A stretch of 46,112 nt of DNA from Agrobacterium vitis (GTDB lineage Bacteria; Pseudomonadota; Alphaproteobacteria; Rhizobiales; Rhizobiaceae). Positions within the stretch are counted from its first letter, which is position 1. Every line of letters starts with the position of its first letter. The position numbers and the translations under genes are program-made. The notes below the pieces were generated by a model, which was not told where the DNA came from, did no database searches, and was given only the letters and a program-made list of their open reading frames with translations. This document shows positions 23,198 through 31,715 of the stretch, one piece after another. The DNA is taken from NCBI RefSeq assembly GCF_013426735.1, contig NZ_AP023278.1:1-46112 (forward strand), read 5' to 3'.

Positions 23198-23938
23198 ATG
23201 ACGGACAGCAATGACGACCATGAGCAGCTGGAAGCCAGCGAGATCGATGAGGCCGCGGCGGCGTTCGAGGCCTTGCGCCGGGCGATCGAGAAGCTGGCTC
23301 GCGATACCGGCGGTGAAATGGTCGTCATCCGCAAGGGCGTGGAAGCCGCTTTCGAGCAGTTCGAGAAATTCCAGCAGCCCCTCGATTACAGCGAAGACCT
23401 TGGCCAGATCATGGAGAACCAGGTCGTGCTTGCCGAGCATCTGGCAGCGATCGAGAAATCGCCTGCTTTGAAAAACGGCCCAGAGCATTATGCTCGCATG
23501 TTCGACAGCGTTGCCGAGAGGATTTCGGCGAATGTCGGCCGGGTGATTGAGGACCGGGGCCGCATACTGCAGGGAGCATCATCCGATATCGAGGGTTACG
23601 TCAGAGGTGCCCGCCAACGCCGGCAACAGGACCGGTGGTTGCTTGGCGCTGCGATGGGGGGCATCATCATGGGCGCGGTCTTTCTGGCTCTCGGGCCGCG
23701 TCTATTGCCCGGATCGGTCGATGCCATCATTGCGGCCACCGTCATGAATGCCGATCGCTGGGAGGCGGGGATTTCGTTGATGCGATCGGGAAGCCCCGGG
23801 AGCTGGCGCAGCCTCATGGCGGCCAACGATCTCGTTCGGGAAAATCAGGAGGAGCTGACAGTATGCGTTGAAGCTGCCGCCAAGACAAAGAAGCAACAGC
23901 GCTGCACCATCACGGTCGAGCCCAGGTCGGAGCAGTAG
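23198..23938 (+). CDS. DUF6118 family protein
   Basis: A 246-residue protein 11 nt after traA. It has an acidic N-terminus (MTDSNDDHEQLEASEIDEAAAAFEAL, split here), a long helical region that could form coiled coils, a single TM segment (WLLGAAMGGIIMGAVFLALGP) at about residues 149-169, and a C-terminal part with Cys residues (LTVCVEAA, QRCTITVE). Proteins of this family sit immediately behind traA on many rhizobial and sphingomonad plasmids. A membrane-anchored accessory of mobilization is the reasonable guess; no biochemical role is known to me. Confidence 0.85.
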   Translation: MTDSNDDHEQLEASEIDEAAAAFEALRRAIEKLARDTGGEMVVIRKGVEAAFEQFEKFQQPLDYSEDLGQIMENQVVLAEHLAAIEKSPALKNGPEHYARMFDSVAERISANVGRVIEDRGRILQGASSDIEGYVRGARQRRQQDRWLLGAAMGGIIMGAVFLALGPRLLPGSVDAIIAATVMNADRWEAGISLMRSGSPGSWRSLMAANDLVRENQEELTVCVEAAAKTKKQQRCTITVEPRSEQ

Positions 23939-23951
23939 TGGGAGGATCAAA

Positions 23952-24329
23952 ATGAGTACCGAAGCGGGTGCGGCAGAGAGCCGGATATACGCGCTGGCCA
24001 CGCAACACGGTATTGTCGCGGAGCGGCTACCTTTTGATGATTGGGCAGATCACGTTGCTCGCCTCTCGGATGCCGAAGTTCCGTCAGATCCGGTGGACGA
24101 TCTGGTTGTCACCTTACGGCGAAAAGGCATTATCACCGACCGGGAGGCTACGGAGTTGCTCTCGGATTATTTCAGCGAGCGCAACGCCGCCAAATCCGGG
24201 TCAGGCGATCAGACGCGGCCAGTTCAGGAGAGGCTTGCCAAAACTCTTGCTATGGCGCGGGAGTTGGGTCCGTTCGCGCCGATCGATCACAAGAAGTTCA
24301 CAGACGAACTTTGGGGCGAGGAAGACTGA
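23952..24329 (+). CDS. Conserved hypothetical protein, last gene of the traA operon
   Basis: A 125-residue soluble acidic protein from ATG at 23952, with GGAGG just upstream. The part VDDLVVTLRRKGIITDREATELLSDYF looks like a helix-turn-helix or small helical domain, and the C-terminus ends KKFTDELWGEED. It begins 13 nt after the DUF6118 gene and reads in the same direction. The type is frequent in this place behind traA; function unknown. The longer frame back to 23868 overlaps the upstream gene and is rejected. Confidence 0.75.
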   Translation: MSTEAGAAESRIYALATQHGIVAERLPFDDWADHVARLSDAEVPSDPVDDLVVTLRRKGIITDREATELLSDYFSERNAAKSGSGDQTRPVQERLAKTLAMARELGPFAPIDHKKFTDELWGEED

Positions 24330-24548
24330 CCGCGTATCCAGGCCCATTCGGCAGAGCGGCCACCATTTCATGTCTCATTTCCAAGGCGATGAAAACCGTC
24401 GATCTGACTTAACCTCGATACAGACTGTGTTCGCTCTGGACTACGACTTCGATGTGTGCGGGTTCGATCAAGTACATCGATTAAGGAAGCCATGACGACG
24501 TCCGTGTGAATGTGATAGCCCTGGCAAAGTCCTCGTTGGTGGTGTGGT

Positions 24549-25898
24549 TTACATTTCAACGAGCGGTATTGTTGGACGCGACTGGAAAGAAGACCTTTTG
24601 AAATCGGTATGCATGTCCCCGGTTTCATAGCCTGCTGGCGATGCAAGATTGGGAGAGCGACGGATATAGGCAATGTTGACTGACGCCTTCCTTCCAGGGA
24701 TACTGACGCTATTGGTGTAAACCCAATCATCGGCCCCAAACATACCCGGGACCTCTTCGATTATGCGGTCCGAGACTACGAGTGGCGATTTCAAAAGGCT
24801 GGCCAGAGACTCCAGGCGTTGAGCGACATTGACGGCGTCCCCGATCACGGTGAACTCGTCATGGAAGCCGCTTTCAATGACACCACCGAGAACGGTACCA
24901 TAGTGAAGGCCGATCCCCGCGTTCAGACAGGGGCCGCCCCTGCCGATGTTGTCGTTGCGCCACTCGGCAAGCGCCGCAGTCAAAGACAACGCGCAGGCCA
25001 ATGCCCGCTGCGCATCGTCTGGCTTCGGTTTCGGTTGCCCGAACACCGCCATCACGCCATCGCCGATGAACTTGTCAACCGTCCCGCCATAGGCGAACAC
25101 AGTGCCGGCGACGATGTGCCGATATTCACCGAGGACGCGTGCGAGCTCGCGTGCGGGAGCGCTTTCCGCATATGACGTGAAATCGCGAATATCAACGAAC
25201 ATGATCGCCGCGTCACGCCGCTCGAGATCAAGGTTGGCACTGGCAGTCTGAAGATCGGCGACGACCGTAGGCGAGAAGAAGCGTGAGAGGTTCATACGCT
25301 TCTCCTCAATCCTCAATGCCTGTCTGACGGTGCGGTCGTGATCACGCGCCAACAGATAGACGGCCAGCGCAGTGAACGCAAAACTTATAGTTAGACCAAG
25401 GTCCTGGTTGAAGAAGTTCGTCAGCAGGGTTCCGGGCGTACTGGCGTGGTGACGCATTGCCATAAGGGCAAGCATAAGTACCCATGCCGACACTACGATT
25501 ATCGAAAACGCGACGATCAACAAGCGATCAAGTTTTAGGGCCACATGGTTCAGGAGGATGAACGCCACGACCAGGCTTGATGTCGTAAGGTTGTGATCTT
25601 GGGTAATCGGATTTGCTAGAATGTGTTCATAGAGAACCACCACGACCAAGGCTGCATCAAGAATCACGAAAAGGGGGCCGAAATACTTTTTTTGGGGGAA
25701 ATAAACCGCCGTCGCCACAGATGCCACACTGACAATCAGATAGACCGAATTGACGAGGACGTGCGTTGTAAAGCTGGCGAGGCCATCGCCGAACACGAGG
25801 TTGGCGAACAGGATGAAAAGCACCACGAACCGCAGAGACGCCGATCGTATTTCCCGGGTGGCAGCATTTTTGCCGAACGGTGTTGATTTCTGATTCAT
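24549..25898 (-). CDS. Class III adenylate cyclase with six-helix membrane domain
   Basis: A 449-residue membrane cyclase making cAMP. The first 190 residues hold about six TM segments; a linker (RIEEKRMNLSRFFSPTVVADLQ) leads to the catalytic domain. Metal-binding Asp residues are in FVDIRDFT (Asp236) and FIGDG (Asp280). The adenine-selecting Lys is at DKF (276), and the transition-state Asn/Arg lie in AVNVAQRLE. All key residues of an active enzyme appear present. The C-terminal 45 residues beyond the domain look unstructured. It reads in the same direction as cusF copy 1, which ends 85 nt upstream, with a hairpin between. Why a cyclase sits in a copper island is unclear; it may be cargo or couple metal stress to cAMP. 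Confidence 0.9.
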   Translation of the reverse strand: MNQKSTPFGKNAATREIRSASLRFVVLFILFANLVFGDGLASFTTHVLVNSVYLIVSVASVATAVYFPQKKYFGPLFVILDAALVVVVLYEHILANPITQDHNLTTSSLVVAFILLNHVALKLDRLLIVAFSIIVVSAWVLMLALMAMRHHASTPGTLLTNFFNQDLGLTISFAFTALAVYLLARDHDRTVRQALRIEEKRMNLSRFFSPTVVADLQTASANLDLERRDAAIMFVDIRDFTSYAESAPARELARVLGEYRHIVAGTVFAYGGTVDKFIGDGVMAVFGQPKPKPDDAQRALACALSLTAALAEWRNDNIGRGGPCLNAGIGLHYGTVLGGVIESGFHDEFTVIGDAVNVAQRLESLASLLKSPLVVSDRIIEEVPGMFGADDWVYTNSVSIPGRKASVNIAYIRRSPNLASPAGYETGDMHTDFKRSSFQSRPTIPLVEM

Positions 25899-25949
25899 TG
25901 ATCCATGCGGGCACGATCGAGATTCGTCGATCCTGAGAACGAGGTCGGA

Positions 25950-25978
25950 CGGGCCGAGCGTGTGTAAGGCTCGGCCCG
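25950..25978. terminator. Hairpin after cusF copy 1
   Basis: Perfect 10-bp stem CGGGCCGAGC/GCTCGGCCCG with a 9-nt loop, 5 nt beyond the cusF stop. There is no clear T-run on the minus strand, so termination may be partial. The same stem occurs at 29501-29529. Confidence 0.6.
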
Positions 25979-25983
25979 ATTAC

Positions 25984-26268
25984 TTATTTGATTTCCGTGA
26001 CGGTCAGCTTGCCCTCGACGCGCTCTGCCACGAACTCGATTTTTGCGCCTTCCTTGAGCTTCCCGAGCATTGCATCGTCCTTGACACGGAACACCATGGT
26101 CATTGCCGGCATTTCCAGGTCCTTCAGTTCCTCGTGGATCAGAGTGACCTTTTTCGCCTTGGCATCGACCTTTTTGACCGTGCCCTTGGTAAATTCAGCA
26201 GCGAAAACCCCGGAAGCCACTGTGAGGGCAAGTACCGTCGCCGCGGCGAACTTGATAAATGAAGTCAT
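25984..26268 (-). CDS. cusF: CusF-like periplasmic copper chaperone, copy 1
   Basis: A 94-residue secreted protein: signal peptide MTSFIKFAAATVLALTVASG with cut near VFAAE, then a CusF-type OB-fold domain. The metal face is HEELKDLEMPAMTMVFRV, with the His and two Met ligands of CusF. The Trp that caps Cu(I) in E. coli CusF is replaced by Met (EMPAMTM). CusF hands periplasmic Cu(I)/Ag(I) to CusB/CusA. It lies 21 nt behind the cupredoxin gene in the same direction. It differs from copy 2 at only two residues (A/T and K/N). Confidence 0.92.
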   Translation of the reverse strand: MTSFIKFAAATVLALTVASGVFAAEFTKGTVKKVDAKAKKVTLIHEELKDLEMPAMTMVFRVKDDAMLGKLKEGAKIEFVAERVEGKLTVTEIK

Positions 26269-26289
26269 GTCAATTTCTCCTTGCGTGGG

Positions 26290-26769
26290 TTACTTTGTGG
26301 CAACTGTCACGTCACCGTGCATCCCGGCGTCGTAGTGGCCAGGAACCAGGCAGGCGATCTTGAAGGTGCCGTCGTTGGTGAACTTCCAGATGATCTCGCC
26401 GGACTTTCCGGCAGCCAGGCGGATGGCATTAGGATCGTCATGTTCCATATCCGGGAACTTCTCCATCACGGCCTTGTGCTCCATAACCTTCTCTTCCTGA
26501 TCGAGAACGAACTCGTGATCCAACTCGCCAGCGTTCTTAATCGCGAACACAACCGTCTGGCCCTTACGAACCTTGAAAGTGTTTGGCGTGAAAATCATCT
26601 TGCCGTCGGCTGTCTCTTTCATGGAGACACGGATGGTCTGGGTGGCCTCTGCCTTCTTGCCGGGTTCACCGACAGCCATAGCCGCGTCATGGCCTCCTTC
26701 ATGGGTGCCGGAGGCCAGCGCGGGAACAGAGAAGAAAGCAGTAAGAACTGCTGCAAGTAAAATTTTCAT
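26290..26769 (-). CDS. Periplasmic cupredoxin, copy 1
   Basis: A 159-residue blue-copper-type protein. Signal MKILLAAVLTAFFSVPALAS, a His/Met-rich N-terminus (GTHEGGHDAAMAVGEPG), then a cupredoxin fold with type 1 ligands His85 (LDHEF), Cys140, His145 and Met150 in IACLVPGHYDAGM. It likely binds or carries copper in the periplasm and is next to cusF. ATG at 26769. From residue about 17 onward it is identical to copy 2, while the signal peptide differs, because the repeat boundary (26723) falls within the signal-peptide codons. Confidence 0.92.
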   Translation of the reverse strand: MKILLAAVLTAFFSVPALASGTHEGGHDAAMAVGEPGKKAEATQTIRVSMKETADGKMIFTPNTFKVRKGQTVVFAIKNAGELDHEFVLDQEEKVMEHKAVMEKFPDMEHDDPNAIRLAAGKSGEIIWKFTNDGTFKIACLVPGHYDAGMHGDVTVATK

Positions 26770-26919
26770 GGAATTACCCTGATGTGTTGGGTTGGAGAGT
26801 GAGAAGTCGATATCGATTCGCACGTCCTTCATAAAGAGTAGCAATTCGCATTACGTTGTTCAGAAGCGTTGGACGTATTCGGGGTCTCGACCGTAATGCA
26901 AGCGTGGGATATCGAGTGT

Positions 26920-27189
26920 TTACCTGCGGTTACCCCTGAGAGATTCTGCTTTTGGGTCAATGATTGCCACAGTCCCATAGCGGCTGTTTGTACGCTCTAT
27001 CTTGCCGCTTTCCAAAACGCGGACGCTGACATCAGGATTCGACATAGACGACGCTGTTTCCCCTGGTGTTCCATGTCCCTGCATAATACGGGTCATTGGT
27101 GAGGCCGCCTTATCCAGGGTAGTATAGGCGAACGCTGTCGGAGCGATGGCGAGCACAGCAGCTACAGAAATGATGATTTTTTTGATCAT
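26920..27189 (-). CDS. Small secreted protein next to the copper two-component system
   Basis: An 89-residue protein from ATG at 27189 (AGGA 8 nt upstream), with signal peptide MIKKIIISVAAVLAIAPTAFAY. The mature part, TTLDKAASPMTRIMQGHGTP...SSMSNPDVSVRVLESGK, has no Cys and few metal ligands. No family recognised. It is divergent from the response-regulator gene, with a TACAAATTTGTA palindrome between, so it is probably controlled by it. Copper link by context only. Confidence 0.7.
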   Translation of the reverse strand: MIKKIIISVAAVLAIAPTAFAYTTLDKAASPMTRIMQGHGTPGETASSMSNPDVSVRVLESGKIERTNSRYGTVAIIDPKAESLRGNRR

Positions 27190-27270
27190 GACTAACATCC
27201 TTATTTTGAACTGCGACCTGCAGCAACAATAGGATAGAGCGTCTGCTTTTCAGTCACCTGTCTCGTGATA

Positions 27271-27282
27271 TACAAATTTGTA
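27271..27282. promoter_or_regulatory. Palindrome, candidate CopR/CusR operator
   Basis: Perfect 12-bp palindrome TACAAATTTGTA in the divergent region between the small secreted protein (starts 27189) and the response regulator (27381). OmpR-type copper regulators bind inverted repeats of this kind with an AA..TT core. Assignment by position. Confidence 0.45.
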
Positions 27283-27380
27283 ATCAGTTCGCCAATAATC
27301 TGCCGTAAGAAAGCCCCAATCACATCGCGTTGACTGCAGGTGTAAGGCGCTGTGCTAAAAGAAAAAGATTGACGGGTGGC

Positions 27381-28058
27381 ATGAAGATACTGGTCATCGA
27401 AGACGACCAAACGACGAGAAAATACCTTGTAAAGGGCTTAAGTTCCGCTGGGCATTCGATAGACTGCATTGGGGATGGTCGTGAGGGGCTCTCAGCAGGC
27501 TTGGACACGCGCTATGATATTCTAATTGTTGATCGAATGGTTCCCGGCCTCGACGGCTTAAACCTTGTCAAAAGTTTGCGTGCAGCATCAGTGCGTACCC
27601 CTGTCTTGTTTCTGACGGCAATGAGTGGCGTGGATGATAGGGTGGAGGGTCTTGAAGCCGGGGGTGACGATTACCTGGTTAAGCCGTTCGCGTTTTCGGA
27701 ATTAGTCGCTCGTATAAACGCCCTCGTTCGGCGCCCCCCGATTGCCGCTGAGAAGACCAAGCTGAGGGTCGGCGACCTTGAAATGGATCTCGTCGCTAGG
27801 ACTACTTCACGTGCCGGACAACTCATTGAACTATTGCCGCGAGAGTTTTCATTGCTTGAATTACTGATGAGGAACGAGGGACGAGTGCTCACGAAAACGA
27901 TGTTTCTTGAAAAAATATGGAACTTCAATTTTGATCCTCAAAGCTCAGTCGTCGAGACGCACATCAGCCGGCTCCGGGCAAAAATAGATAAGCCTTTCAG
28001 CACATCACTTTTGCATACCGTCAAAAACACTGGATACACGTTGCATGCTCGCGGGTAG
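27381..28058 (+). CDS. copR: OmpR-family response regulator (CopR/CusR-like)
   Basis: A 225-residue response regulator. Receiver domain: acidic pair EDD (7-9), phospho-acceptor Asp51 in LIVDRMVPGLDG, FLTAMSG, and Lys in LVKPFAF. The C-terminal OmpR winged helix ends SVVETHISRLRAKIDKP...TVKNTGYTL. ATG at 27381. It overlaps the sensor kinase gene by 14 nt. Copper specificity is inferred from location inside the copper island and overall resemblance to CusR/CopR. The gene is AT-richer than its flanks. Confidence 0.88.
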   Translation: MKILVIEDDQTTRKYLVKGLSSAGHSIDCIGDGREGLSAGLDTRYDILIVDRMVPGLDGLNLVKSLRAASVRTPVLFLTAMSGVDDRVEGLEAGGDDYLVKPFAFSELVARINALVRRPPIAAEKTKLRVGDLEMDLVARTTSRAGQLIELLPREFSLLELLMRNEGRVLTKTMFLEKIWNFNFDPQSSVVETHISRLRAKIDKPFSTSLLHTVKNTGYTLHARG

Positions 28059-29418
28059 TTTTCTCAAGAGTACTGCCGTCAGGCTTGCTATTATCTACAT
28101 TTCACTTTTTGTTTCTGCGTACCTGATTGCGAACATCGTAGCTTATCAAATGGTTGTCAAATTTTTGGACGACCGACTGAATTCTAACGTCATGGAACGG
28201 TATCGCGAGATCGCGTCAGCCTACGAAGCGCGCGGTCTGAACGGGGCCGTTCAAATGATTGAAAGTCATGGTCCCGCTGTTAGGGGTGAAGAGACTTTGT
28301 ATACGTTGCGAGGTGCCACAGACGACCTTGTTGCCGGAAACGCCAAATTTTCGGATGTGCCAATAGGCCTTTCAACCTTTCGATTTAATAATCAACACGA
28401 AAGTGCACCTCACTACAAATTGTTCCGAGGACCGCTGGGAGAGTATGACCTGGTTGTCGGAATTAGCTACGGCGACACGGATCAACTTGCTCGAATCGTC
28501 CTGATAAGTTTTGGATGGGCAACCGCAATAATCTTGGGCGTTGGAATGACCGGAGCTTCGATTCTTGCTCATCGAACTCGTAGGCGCATTTTCGTTCTTT
28601 CTACCATTGCGCATGAAATCGGGCATGGCGACCTCTTTAAGCGCCTTCCGATTTCCCCTCGTATGGATGAAATTGATGTCCTTTCCACTGAAGTTAACGT
28701 CGCTTTGACAAGGCTTGAATCGAGCGTGATCACTTTGAAGCAGGTAACCACTGACGTTGCACATGACTTGAAAACGCCAATTGCGCGTACGTTTCTAATT
28801 CTCGAAGACTCCCTGCAATCAGATGTTCCTGGTGATATGAAGAACGGTATCGAAATCGCTCTTGTGGAACTGAAGTCTACGGCTGAAACATTTGACGCTG
28901 TTCTTCGAATTGCACAGATTGAGTCTCGCAGTCGAACTACCAATTTCAGGGTTTTCAATCTGAAATCATTGGTTCGCGATATTTATGAGGTTTACGAAGC
29001 TATAGCCGTGGATGCGGGTTACGACCTCACGCTTGCCAACAGCATTTCTGACGCTTGGATTGATGGCGATCCAGATTTGGTTAAACAGTTGTTGGCCAAT
29101 TTGCTTGCTAACGCAATGCGCCACACCCCAGCTGGCTCTAAGATCGTTTTGTCGCTTTCCAACAACGACAATACCATTTATCTGAGCATTTCCGACAACG
29201 GTCCAGGAATTCCTCGTGAAGAACATGAGAGAGTTTTTGATCGCTTTTATAGGCTTGAGAAGAGTAGGACGACGGCCGGATCCGGATTGGGTCTCACGTT
29301 GGTCAAAGCCATTGTGGGTCTTCACGGAGCGAATATTAACCTGCTCGACAACGACCCCGGCCTGTCTGTTGTTGTGGGATTCCCCCAAGTGAAGACGGAA
29401 GCTCAGCAGGCGCATTAA
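28045..29418 (+). CDS. copS: Sensor histidine kinase (CopS/CusS-like)
   Basis: A 457-residue membrane kinase. TM1 (residues 12-34) and TM2 (about 150-172) flank a periplasmic sensor region of about 115 residues; a HAMP-like segment follows; the phospho-acceptor is His240 in VAHDLKTPIAR. The ATPase domain has LLANLLANAMRHTP (N box), SDNGPGIP (G1) and GSGLGLTLVKAI (G2). The sensor region has few His and Met residues compared with CusS, so the signal is not certain. It overlaps the regulator gene; the pair lies between the two 774-bp repeats and shares lower GC. Confidence 0.88.
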   Translation: MLAGSFLKSTAVRLAIIYISLFVSAYLIANIVAYQMVVKFLDDRLNSNVMERYREIASAYEARGLNGAVQMIESHGPAVRGEETLYTLRGATDDLVAGNAKFSDVPIGLSTFRFNNQHESAPHYKLFRGPLGEYDLVVGISYGDTDQLARIVLISFGWATAIILGVGMTGASILAHRTRRRIFVLSTIAHEIGHGDLFKRLPISPRMDEIDVLSTEVNVALTRLESSVITLKQVTTDVAHDLKTPIARTFLILEDSLQSDVPGDMKNGIEIALVELKSTAETFDAVLRIAQIESRSRTTNFRVFNLKSLVRDIYEVYEAIAVDAGYDLTLANSISDAWIDGDPDLVKQLLANLLANAMRHTPAGSKIVLSLSNNDNTIYLSISDNGPGIPREEHERVFDRFYRLEKSRTTAGSGLGLTLVKAIVGLHGANINLLDNDPGLSVVVGFPQVKTEAQQAH

Positions 29419-29500
29419 AACCCACCAGATTTTTGCACGGAACGCTCGTAGACGCAGCAGAGTGGGTCAACCGAATTGACGATCACAAGGCGAATCTGAT

Positions 29501-30274
29501 CGGGCCGAGCGTGTGGAAGGCTCGGCCCGATTACTTATTTGATTTCCGTGACGGTCAAGTTGCCCTCGACGCGCTCGGCCACAAACTCGATTTTTGCGCC
29601 TTCTTTGAGCTTCCCTAGCATTGCATCATCCTTGACACGGAACACCATGGTCATTGCCGGCATTTCCAGGTCCTTCAGTTCCTCGTGGATCAGGGTGACC
29701 TTTTTCGTCTTGGCATCGACCTTTTTGACCGTGCCCTTGGTAAATTCAGCAGCGAAAACCCCGGAAGCCACTGTAAGGGCAAGTACCGTCGCCGCGGCGA
29801 ACTTGATAAATGAAGTCATGTCAATTTCTCCTTGCGTGGGTTACTTTGTGGCAACTGTCACGTCACCGTGCATCCCGGCGTCGTAGTGGCCAGGAACCAG
29901 GCAGGCGATCTTGAAGGTGCCGTCGTTGGTGAACTTCCAGATGATCTCGCCGGACTTTCCGGCAGCCAGGCGGATGGCATTAGGATCGTCATGTTCCATA
30001 TCCGGGAACTTCTCCATCACGGCCTTGTGCTCCATAACCTTCTCTTCCTGATCGAGAACGAACTCGTGATCCAACTCGCCAGCGTTCTTAATCGCGAACA
30101 CAACCGTCTGGCCCTTACGAACCTTGAAAGTGTTTGGCGTGAAAATCATCTTGCCGTCGGCTGTCTCTTTCATGGAGACACGGATGGTCTGGGTGGCCTC
30201 TGCCTTCTTGCCGGGTTCACCGACAGCCATAGCCGCGTCATGGCCTCCTTCATGGGTGCCGGAGGCCAGCGCGG
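29501..30274. repeat. 774-bp direct repeat, copy 2
   Basis: Partner of 25950-26723, same orientation, no gaps in alignment. The left end is the terminator-like hairpin (29501-29529), the right end lies in the cupredoxin signal-peptide codons. Recombination between the copies would remove 3551 bp containing the small secreted protein and copRS-like genes. Confidence 0.95.
29535..29819 (-). CDS. cusF: CusF-like periplasmic copper chaperone, copy 2
   Basis: A 94-residue near copy of the protein at 25984-26268. The signal peptide and metal site (HEELKDLEMPAMTMVF) are unchanged; two residues differ. It is the last gene of a minus-strand run that starts with the outer-membrane channel lipoproteins: lipoprotein, TolC-type channel, multicopper oxidase, cupredoxin, cusF. 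The hairpin at 29501-29529 closes that run and also faces the end of copS, so it may terminate in both directions. Confidence 0.92.
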   Translation of the reverse strand: MTSFIKFAAATVLALTVASGVFAAEFTKGTVKKVDAKTKKVTLIHEELKDLEMPAMTMVFRVKDDAMLGKLKEGAKIEFVAERVEGNLTVTEIK

Positions 30275-30320
30275 AAGTGGCGAGCGCTCCCAGAAGCAGT
30301 GCGATCATTGCAGTTTTCAT
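29841..30320 (-). CDS. Periplasmic cupredoxin, copy 2
   Basis: A 159-residue blue-copper-type protein identical to copy 1 from about residue 17 (ALASGTHEGG) to the end, but with a different signal peptide, MKTAMIALLLGALATS. Type 1 copper ligands His85, Cys140, His145 and Met150 are all present. ATG at 30320. It lies 32 nt behind the multicopper oxidase gene in the same operon, suggesting it exchanges electrons or copper with that enzyme. Confidence 0.92.
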   Translation of the reverse strand: MKTAMIALLLGALATSALASGTHEGGHDAAMAVGEPGKKAEATQTIRVSMKETADGKMIFTPNTFKVRKGQTVVFAIKNAGELDHEFVLDQEEKVMEHKAVMEKFPDMEHDDPNAIRLAAGKSGEIIWKFTNDGTFKIACLVPGHYDAGMHGDVTVATK

Positions 30321-30352
30321 ACTCTTGTCCTTTGGTTGGTTGGGAGACAGGA

Positions 30353-31702
30353 TCAGCCGTGTTTCACTGGTTTTGGCGTGATCTGGGTTTTTGCGTCTTT
30401 GGCCTTGGTCGTATCGGGCAGTTCGCCAGTCCATTCCCAAGCCTGCGTACCAGGCGGATTTTCGTACCAGCCAGGATCGGTGTAATCGTCGGCCGCGATA
30501 CCCTCGCGGACCTTCACGACGGAGAACATTCCGCCCATCTCGATGGGACCGTGCTTCCCCCATCCCGTCATCATCGGGACGGTGTTCTCCGGAATCTCCA
30601 TCTCCATCTCGCCCATATCGGCCATGCCGGCTGTACCCATGGGCATGTATTCCGGACGGATTTTCCTGATTTTCTCCGTGACGGTTTTTTTATCGACACC
30701 GATGAACGTCGGGACATCATGCCCCATGGCATTCATCGTGTGGTGCGACTTGTGGCAATGGATCGCCCAGTCACCGAGGTATTTCGCGTCGAACTCGTAG
30801 GCACGCATCGCGCCGACGGGGATATCGATGCTGACCTCTGGCCAGCGTGCTTCGGGCCTGACCCATCCGCCATCCGTACAGGTGACCTCGAAGTCGTAAC
30901 CGTGCATGTGGATCGGATGGTTGGTCATCGTCAGATTGCCAACACGGACGCGCACGCGGTCGTCCTTGGAAACGACGAGTGGACTGATCCCGGGGAAGAT
31001 GCGGCTGTTCCAGGCCCAGAGGTTGAAGTCCGTCATTTCCATGATGCGCGGAACGTAAGTTCCGGGATCGATGTCATAGGCGCTCAGCAGAAACACGAAG
31101 TCTCTGTCCACTGGCATGAACTTCTCGTCCTTGGGGTGAATGACGAAAAACCCCATCATGCCCATCGCCATCTGGACCATCTCGTCCGAATGCGGGTGGT
31201 ACATGAAGGTGCCGGACTTCACGAGGTCGAACTCGTAGACGAAGGTCTTGCCGACGGGGATGTGCGGTTGCGACAGGCCGCCGACGCCGTCCATGCCCGA
31301 TGGAAGGATCATGCCGTGCCAGTGGACGGTCGTATGCTCCGGTAGTTTGTTGGTGACGAAGATGCGAACGCGGTCGCCTTCGACGGCTTCGATCGTCGGC
31401 CCAGGAGACTGGCCGTTGTAGCCCCAGAGATGCGCCGTCATCCCTTCGGCCATTTCTCGCTCGACGGGTTCGGCGACCAGGTGGAATTCCTTGACGCCGT
31501 TGTTCATGCGGTGTGGCAGGGTCCAGCCATTCAGCGTCACGACCGGGGTATAGTTTGGCCCTGACGACGGTCTGACTGGCGTCTGTGTTTCGGCGGTTTC
31601 CATGAGCGCCGCCTCCGGCAGCCCCATGTTTGAGGTCTTTGCCCATGCAGCGGTTGAAACGAGAGCCGCGCCAGCACCGAGCATCTGTCTTCTGTTAAAC
31701 AT
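30353..31702 (-). CDS. Multicopper oxidase (copper resistance, CopA/CueO-type)
   Basis: A 449-residue periplasmic oxidase that likely converts Cu(I) to the less toxic Cu(II). It has a Tat signal (MFNRRQMLGAGAALVS). Copper-binding motifs: HWHG (127-130), HPHSDEM (169-175), HPIHMHG (262-268) and HCHKSHHTMNAM (315-326), together making the type 1 and trinuclear sites. A Met-rich stretch near the C-terminus (MPMGTAGMADMGEMEMEIPE) may bind Cu(I). ATG at 31702 with AAAGGA upstream; the longer frame back to 31840 overlaps the channel gene. It lies between the TolC-type channel and the cupredoxin in one operon. Confidence 0.94.
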   Translation of the reverse strand: MFNRRQMLGAGAALVSTAAWAKTSNMGLPEAALMETAETQTPVRPSSGPNYTPVVTLNGWTLPHRMNNGVKEFHLVAEPVEREMAEGMTAHLWGYNGQSPGPTIEAVEGDRVRIFVTNKLPEHTTVHWHGMILPSGMDGVGGLSQPHIPVGKTFVYEFDLVKSGTFMYHPHSDEMVQMAMGMMGFFVIHPKDEKFMPVDRDFVFLLSAYDIDPGTYVPRIMEMTDFNLWAWNSRIFPGISPLVVSKDDRVRVRVGNLTMTNHPIHMHGYDFEVTCTDGGWVRPEARWPEVSIDIPVGAMRAYEFDAKYLGDWAIHCHKSHHTMNAMGHDVPTFIGVDKKTVTEKIRKIRPEYMPMGTAGMADMGEMEMEIPENTVPMMTGWGKHGPIEMGGMFSVVKVREGIAADDYTDPGWYENPPGTQAWEWTGELPDTTKAKDAKTQITPKPVKHG

Positions 31703-31715
31703 TGTCTTGTCCTTT

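Larger units (their letters stand above)
25950..26723. repeat. 774-bp direct repeat, copy 1
   Basis: Aligned without gaps to 29501-30274 (offset 3551). It starts exactly at a hairpin and ends inside the signal-peptide codons of the cupredoxin gene. The cusF part differs at about ten positions; the cupredoxin part looks identical. It encloses, with its partner, a small periplasmic gene and the copRS-like genes. Confidence 0.95.

Noticed and set aside
25950..30274. Composite transposon made of the 774-bp repeats
   Set aside because: The repeats hold cusF and cupredoxin genes, no transposase, no terminal inverted repeats and no target duplication; a segmental duplication explains them.
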